A stretch of 8,383 nucleotides of DNA from JBBAFS01 sp041655255 (lineage in GTDB: Bacteria; Spirochaetota; Spirochaetia; Sphaerochaetales; Sphaerochaetaceae), in NCBI GenBank assembly GCA_041655255.1, contig JBBAFS010000071.1, positions 1 to 8,383 on the forward strand. Reading direction: 5' to 3'. Below the pieces are notes generated by a model that did no database searches, was not told where the DNA came from, and worked only from the letters and a program-made list of their open reading frames with translations. This document shows, piece after piece, positions 4,579 to 8,383 of this stretch. Both the position numbers and the translations under genes were made by a program. Numbering within the stretch: the stretch's first letter is position 1; each line of letters opens with the position of its first letter.

Positions 4579-7074
4579 GTGAGTACAACAAAAAATGCGC
4601 TCTCTCCATTAGGGCGTAAAATATTTTTGGATCGCTATGCCCAAAAAGATGCAAAAAAAGATACCTTACAAGTTGGCGACCTTGTTGTCGTCGTAAGTAA
4701 TATTGAAACTGGTCAAAGAGAAATCGGAAACATTACCCGTCTCGACAAAGATGACATTACCGTCACCTTAGAAGATGGTTCGCTTATTGAATCTACTCGT
4801 GAAGGGGTGGATAAACCAATTGAGACCGATCCTTCTCAGATGTTAAACCGTGTAGCAAAAGGAATCGCAGCTCAAGAGAAACCTGCTAAACAAAAAGAGT
4901 GGGAAAAAGAGTTTAATTGGATTTTAGAAGATTGGAAATTTGTCCCTGGGGGAAGAATCCTTGCTGGGGCAGGAACCGATCAAAATCTCACCTATTTTAA
5001 CTGTTATGTTATCCCATCACCAAAAGATAGCCGCGGTGGTATTATTACGAGCTTAGGGCACATGACTGAAATCATGAGCCGTGGTGGAGGTGTTGGAATT
5101 AACCTCTCTTCATTACGACCTCGACACGCCTATGTGAAAGGGGTAAATGGGCGCTCCAGTGGTTCAGTATCGTGGGGAGGATTGTTTAGCTTTGTCACCG
5201 GTTTGATTGAACAAGGTGGTTCTCGCCGTGGAGCATTAATGTTAGTGCTCAATGTTTGGCACCCCGATATCCTCGATTTTATTAATAGTAAACGTGATAT
5301 GGATAAAATCACCAATGCAAATATTAGTGTTGGTGTTTCAGATGCCTTTATGGAAGCCGTCCGAGCAGATAAAGAGTGGGTCACCTATTTCCCAGATACT
5401 TCAGATCCCGATTACAATGAGTTGTGGGACGGAAACCTCGAAAAATGGCAATCTCTTGGCAAAAAAGTTATTGAGTACCAACGCCACTCTGCTAAAGAGA
5501 TCTGGAATGCCATTGTTGAAAGTGCCTGGTTCAGTGCAGAACCTGGGGTCTTTTTCATCGACCAATACAATAAAATGGCGAACAGTTACTACTACACAAC
5601 CATTCAGTGTACAAACCCTTGTGGAGAACAAGGTCTTCCTCCTTGGGGAGTGTGTAACTTAGGGTCTATCAATTTATCTCAATTCGTGAAAGACAAGAAA
5701 GTTCTGTGGGATGATCTTGGTCGTACAGTGCGAGCTTCAATTCGATTCTTAGACAACGTCATTGATGATACCCCTTACTTCTATAATGAAAACAAAGAAC
5801 TTCAACAAGCTGAAAGAAGAGTAGGGCTTGGAACCATGGGTCTTGCCGATATGCTTATCAAGATGGAATTAGCATACGGAAGTGAGAAGTCTTTAACATT
5901 TATCGATGAACTATATAAGTTTATTAGTGTCGAAGCGTACACCGCAAGTGCTTTGATTGCAGAAGAGAAAGGCTCTTTCTCTTTATTTGATGCCAAGAAG
6001 TTCTTAAATAGCGGTTTTATGTTAGAGATGCCCGAAGAGGTCCGCTCTTTGATCCGAGAGAAGGGGATTCGTAACGTCACACTCCTCACTCAAGCTCCGA
6101 CCGGGACAACAGGAACTATGGTAGGGACAAGCACTGGTATTGAACCTTACTATTTTTGGGAGTGGGAACGAGTTGGACGAATGGGCTCAAATATTGAACG
6201 AGTTGCAGTTTATGATCAGTGGGTACAACAAAACCCAGGGAAAGAGAAACCCGATTACTTTGTCACTGCCATGGACCTTGCTCCTGAAGGACACGTACAT
6301 GTTCAAGCAGCCATTCAAAGATGGGTCGACTCCAGTATTTCTAAAACAGGAAACACTCCCAATGAGTATACGGTGGAACAAACAGGAAAACTCTATGAGC
6401 TACTGTATGACCTTGGATGTAAGGGTGGAACAACCTACCGTGATGGCTCAAGAGATTCTCAAGTCTTAATTGCTAAAAAAGAGACTGATGAAGACGAAAC
6501 TCTTTTTGTCCCTGAAGAGCCTAAAGCTCGAGTTCGCTCTACTGTCTTACACGGAACTACCTATCGTAAAGCAACTCCTATCGGAACAGCATATATCACA
6601 GTGAACAGTGATGGGGGCCCTTACGGCGAACCGTTTGAAGTGTTTATCAACGTCGCTAAAGTAGGAAGTGACGTCTCAGCCGATGCCGAAGGACTTGGTC
6701 GTCTTATTAGTCTCATTCTTCGCTCTCCCTCTCCACTTACTCCACGACAAAGAGCTCAAACTGTTATTGCACAACTTCGTGGCATTGGAAGTGGTCGCCC
6801 TATGGGCTTTGGGAAGAATCGAGTGATGAGTCTTCCTGATGCTGTAGCTCAAGTGTTAGAAGAGCACCTTGGAATCGAAGCAAATGGAGTTGAATATCCT
6901 CAACTTCCCGATGAAGAGGACGATGAAGTCCTATTAAAACAACCCGACTTAGAAATTCTCCCTGAAGTAAAAAGTACAGTTTCAGCCGACATGTGTCCGG
7001 TATGTGGAAATGTCACTTTTATGTTAATTGAAGGGTGTAAAAAATGCTTCTCCTGCGGACATAGTGAATGCTAA
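4579..7074 (+). CDS. nrdJ: Class II (adenosylcobalamin-dependent) ribonucleoside-diphosphate reductase
   Basis: It reduces ribonucleotides to deoxyribonucleotides with a cobalamin-generated thiyl radical, independently of oxygen. Numbering from the ATG at 4561 (subtract 6 for the GTG start): Cys148 in NCYVIP and Cys365 in VCNLGSINL are the reducing cysteine pair. TNPCGEQ at 351-357 holds the Asn-Cys-Glu catalytic triad with radical Cys354. APTGTTGTMVGTSTGIEPYY (512-531) is the phosphate-binding loop. About 658-770 is the C-terminal TSCPD-type domain found in this NrdJ group. The end has six cysteines (CPVC at 812-815, CKKC at 826-829, Cys832, Cys837), probably a zinc ribbon or redox tail. No ATP-cone is visible at the N-terminus. 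Residues about 35-90 form an extra beta-rich segment. GTG at 4579 is favoured because GGGGG (4565-4569) lies 9 bases upstream and MSTTKNALSPLGRK looks like a natural beginning; ATG 4561 has no good ribosome site. NrdR sites precede it. Confidence 0.95.
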   Translation: MSTTKNALSPLGRKIFLDRYAQKDAKKDTLQVGDLVVVVSNIETGQREIGNITRLDKDDITVTLEDGSLIESTREGVDKPIETDPSQMLNRVAKGIAAQEKPAKQKEWEKEFNWILEDWKFVPGGRILAGAGTDQNLTYFNCYVIPSPKDSRGGIITSLGHMTEIMSRGGGVGINLSSLRPRHAYVKGVNGRSSGSVSWGGLFSFVTGLIEQGGSRRGALMLVLNVWHPDILDFINSKRDMDKITNANISVGVSDAFMEAVRADKEWVTYFPDTSDPDYNELWDGNLEKWQSLGKKVIEYQRHSAKEIWNAIVESAWFSAEPGVFFIDQYNKMANSYYYTTIQCTNPCGEQGLPPWGVCNLGSINLSQFVKDKKVLWDDLGRTVRASIRFLDNVIDDTPYFYNENKELQQAERRVGLGTMGLADMLIKMELAYGSEKSLTFIDELYKFISVEAYTASALIAEEKGSFSLFDAKKFLNSGFMLEMPEEVRSLIREKGIRNVTLLTQAPTGTTGTMVGTSTGIEPYYFWEWERVGRMGSNIERVAVYDQWVQQNPGKEKPDYFVTAMDLAPEGHVHVQAAIQRWVDSSISKTGNTPNEYTVEQTGKLYELLYDLGCKGGTTYRDGSRDSQVLIAKKETDEDETLFVPEEPKARVRSTVLHGTTYRKATPIGTAYITVNSDGGPYGEPFEVFINVAKVGSDVSADAEGLGRLISLILRSPSPLTPRQRAQTVIAQLRGIGSGRPMGFGKNRVMSLPDAVAQVLEEHLGIEANGVEYPQLPDEEDDEVLLKQPDLEILPEVKSTVSADMCPVCGNVTFMLIEGCKKCFSCGHSEC

Positions 7075-7083
7075 GAAAAAGGT

Positions 7084-7108
7084 GAGATGGGGAATTATTT
7101 CCCATCTC
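7084..7108 (+). terminator. Hairpin after nrdJ, possible terminator
   Basis: Arms 7084-7094 and 7098-7108 pair over 11 positions (GAGATGGG with CCCATCTC, then one G-U and two A-U pairs) around a three-base loop. It starts 9 bases after the nrdJ stop. On the + strand no T-run follows, so it may act as an mRNA 3'-end stabiliser or a Rho-assisted stop. Read on the - strand it is followed by CCTTTTTCTTA and would make a good terminator there, although no - strand gene is seen nearby. Confidence 0.55.
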
Positions 7109-7124
7109 TACCCTAAGTCTTTGG

Positions 7125-7153
7125 TTGCAACCGACATAATTTTGCTGTATAGT
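7125..7153 (+). promoter_or_regulatory. Sigma-70-like promoter candidate for nifJ
   Basis: TTGCAA at 7125-7130 and TATAGT at 7148-7153 are separated by 17 bases, matching the consensus at 4 of 6 and 5 of 6 positions. Transcription would start around 7160, about 96 bases before nifJ. No better promoter is visible between here and the gene. The predicted start lies right at the base of the hairpin at 7161-7191. Confidence 0.5.
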
Positions 7154-7160
7154 AAAGCAT

Positions 7161-7191
7161 AAGACTCCGACCTAAAACACGGAGCCTTTTT
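7161..7191 (+). terminator. Intrinsic-terminator-like hairpin with T-run in the nrdJ-nifJ gap
   Basis: AAGACTCCG (7161-7169) pairs with CGGAGCCTT (7180-7188), nine positions with one A-C mismatch, around a ten-base loop. The 3' arm runs into CCTTTTTG (T-run 7187-7191). The shape fits an intrinsic terminator for transcripts from nrdJ. Because a promoter candidate lies directly upstream, it could instead sit at the very 5' end of the nifJ transcript. Confidence 0.55.
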
Positions 7192-7255
7192 GTGTGCAAA
7201 TGGTTGTGATCTACTACGAGTTCACATTCAAATATATTTACAATGGAGAGTCAAA

Positions 7256-8383
7256 ATGAGTAACAAGAATATGGTTACTATCGACGGAAACACGGCGGCC
7301 GCTCACGTAGCGTATGCGTTTAGTGATGTTGCTGCTATTTATCCGATTACCCCCTCATCCCCAATGGGTGAGTACGCCGATTCATGGGCTAGTACAGGTA
7401 GAACCAACCTGTTTGGCGAACGTGTCGACATCATGGAAATGCAATCAGAGGCTGGCGCTGCTGGAGCAGTTCACGGTTCATTAGCTGCAGGAGCATTGAC
7501 CACGACATTTACCGCTAGTCAGGGATTACTTTTAATGATTCCCAACATGCATAAGATCGCAGGAGAGATGATTCCTACAGTGTTTCACGTCTCCGCTCGT
7601 TCACTAGCAGCACAATCACTCTCAATATTCGGTGACCACTCTGATGTAATGAGTTGTAGAAACACAGGCTTTGCCATGACGGCTGCTACATCGATTCAAG
7701 AGACCATGGATTTAGCATTAGTTGCACACCTTGCAACCCTTAAAAGCCAAGTTCCTTTCCTCTCATTCTTTGATGGATTTAGAACAAGCCATGAGATTCA
7801 AAAAGTAAAAGATATCTCAATGGAAGAGATGGCCTCTTTATTAGAGCCTGAGTATATCGAGCGTTTTAGAAACCGAGCACAACGACCTGAAAAACCGATG
7901 CTCAAAGTTGCTGCACAAAACGAAGACGTCTACTTCCAAGGAAGAGAGACCGTCAATAAGTATTACGATGCAGTTCCTGAGATTGTCCAAGAGTATATGG
8001 ACAAAGTTGCAAAACTCACCGGTCGTCAATACCACTTATTTGACTACGTTGGAGCTCCCGATGCAGATCGTATTGTCATTGCAATGGGAAGCGCTCTTGA
8101 TACATTTGAGTGGGTAACTGACTACTTGAACAAACAAGGTGAGAAAGTTGGTGTTCTTAAAGTAAGACTGTACAGACCCTTTAGCGCAAAACACTTTGTT
8201 GATGCTATTCCTGCAAGTGTGAAAAAAATTGCCGTTTTAGACCGAACAAAAGAGCCTGGTTCAATTGGTGAGCCTCTCTATTTGGACGTTGTTTCAGCTC
8301 TTAACCTAATGGGCCGAAGTGATATCACCGTTATTGGTGGACGCTATGGGCTCTCCAGTAAAGACTTCACTCCAACTCATGCA
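7256..8383 (+). CDS. nifJ: Pyruvate:ferredoxin (flavodoxin) oxidoreductase, N-terminal part, cut by window end
   Basis: The frame is open from the ATG at 7256 to the last base, giving 376 of roughly 1,180 expected residues. The enzyme oxidises pyruvate with CoA to acetyl-CoA and CO2 and passes electrons to ferredoxin, the central step of anaerobic sugar fermentation. Domain I is clear: YPITPSSPM with Thr32 (29-37), MQSEAGAAGAVHGSLAAGA with Glu65 (62-80), and HVSARSLAAQSLSIFGDHSDV with Arg115. These are one position off Thr31, Glu64 and Arg114 of the Desulfovibrio africanus enzyme, which contact pyruvate and thiamine diphosphate. FFDGFRTSHEI then leads to domain II, with DADRIVIAMGSALDTFEW and VGVLKVRLYRPFS. 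The ferredoxin-like cluster domain and the thiamine-diphosphate domain lie beyond the window. The start is supported by GGAGAG at 7245-7250, five bases upstream. A 19-codon reading frame overlaps the start as ATGA. Confidence 0.97.
   Translation, partial: MSNKNMVTIDGNTAAAHVAYAFSDVAAIYPITPSSPMGEYADSWASTGRTNLFGERVDIMEMQSEAGAAGAVHGSLAAGALTTTFTASQGLLLMIPNMHKIAGEMIPTVFHVSARSLAAQSLSIFGDHSDVMSCRNTGFAMTAATSIQETMDLALVAHLATLKSQVPFLSFFDGFRTSHEIQKVKDISMEEMASLLEPEYIERFRNRAQRPEKPMLKVAAQNEDVYFQGRETVNKYYDAVPEIVQEYMDKVAKLTGRQYHLFDYVGAPDADRIVIAMGSALDTFEWVTDYLNKQGEKVGVLKVRLYRPFSAKHFVDAIPASVKKIAVLDRTKEPGSIGEPLYLDVVSALNLMGRSDITVIGGRYGLSSKDFTPTHA

Noticed and set aside
5252..5662. 136-codon + strand reading frame inside nrdJ in another frame
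   Set aside because: It is fully nested in the catalytic core of nrdJ, which is intact, and its translation is low-complexity without family features.

Overview
This window looks like ordinary chromosomal housekeeping DNA of an anaerobic bacterium. All supported genes lie on the + strand and share similar codon habits. A pyruvate:ferredoxin oxidoreductase and a class II (adenosylcobalamin-dependent) ribonucleotide reductase point to an anaerobic, fermentative way of life. The type IIA topoisomerase A subunit has a short, few-bladed C-terminal region that resembles the spirochaete version, so Spirochaetota is my best guess. That guess comes from remembered family resemblance, not from a search, and other anaerobic lineages are not excluded. 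I see no mobile element, CRISPR array, tRNA or rRNA.

Layout, left to right. Positions 1-1031 hold the C-terminal part of a ParC/GyrA-like topoisomerase subunit, overlapping by a few bases an RluA-family pseudouridine synthase (1024-1731). A 195-base gap follows with a near-consensus sigma-70 promoter (TTGACA-N17-TACAAT). It drives NADP-type glutamate dehydrogenase, gdhA (1927-3264). A hairpin closes that gene and lies inside the possible N-terminal extension of an M42-family metallo-aminopeptidase (best start 3347, end 4405). A 155-base, AT-rich regulatory gap carries an almost perfect NrdR box, a degenerate second box phased 31 bp away, and a short GNRA-loop hairpin. It leads into nrdJ (4579 or 4561 to 7074). 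After nrdJ come a strong hairpin, a sigma-70-like promoter, a hairpin with a T-run, and the start of nifJ (7256 to the window edge). The nifJ part is open to the last base with no stop codon, so it is easy to miss.

Functionally, gdhA (ammonia assimilation or glutamate turnover), the M42 peptidase (final peptide trimming) and nifJ (pyruvate to acetyl-CoA plus reduced ferredoxin) fit amino-acid and sugar fermentation. nrdJ supplies deoxynucleotides without oxygen, and its upstream gap shows the only clear regulator site in the window. Hairpins and separate promoters suggest gdhA, nrdJ and nifJ are mostly single-gene transcription units, while parC and the pseudouridine synthase form an operon.

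I did not find a clearly new biological system. The points most worth a second look are regulatory: the NrdR site arrangement, the leader of nifJ (promoter, hairpin and a 19-codon reading frame coupled to nifJ by an ATGA overlap), the start of the M42 peptidase, and an extra beta-rich segment near the N-terminus of NrdJ.
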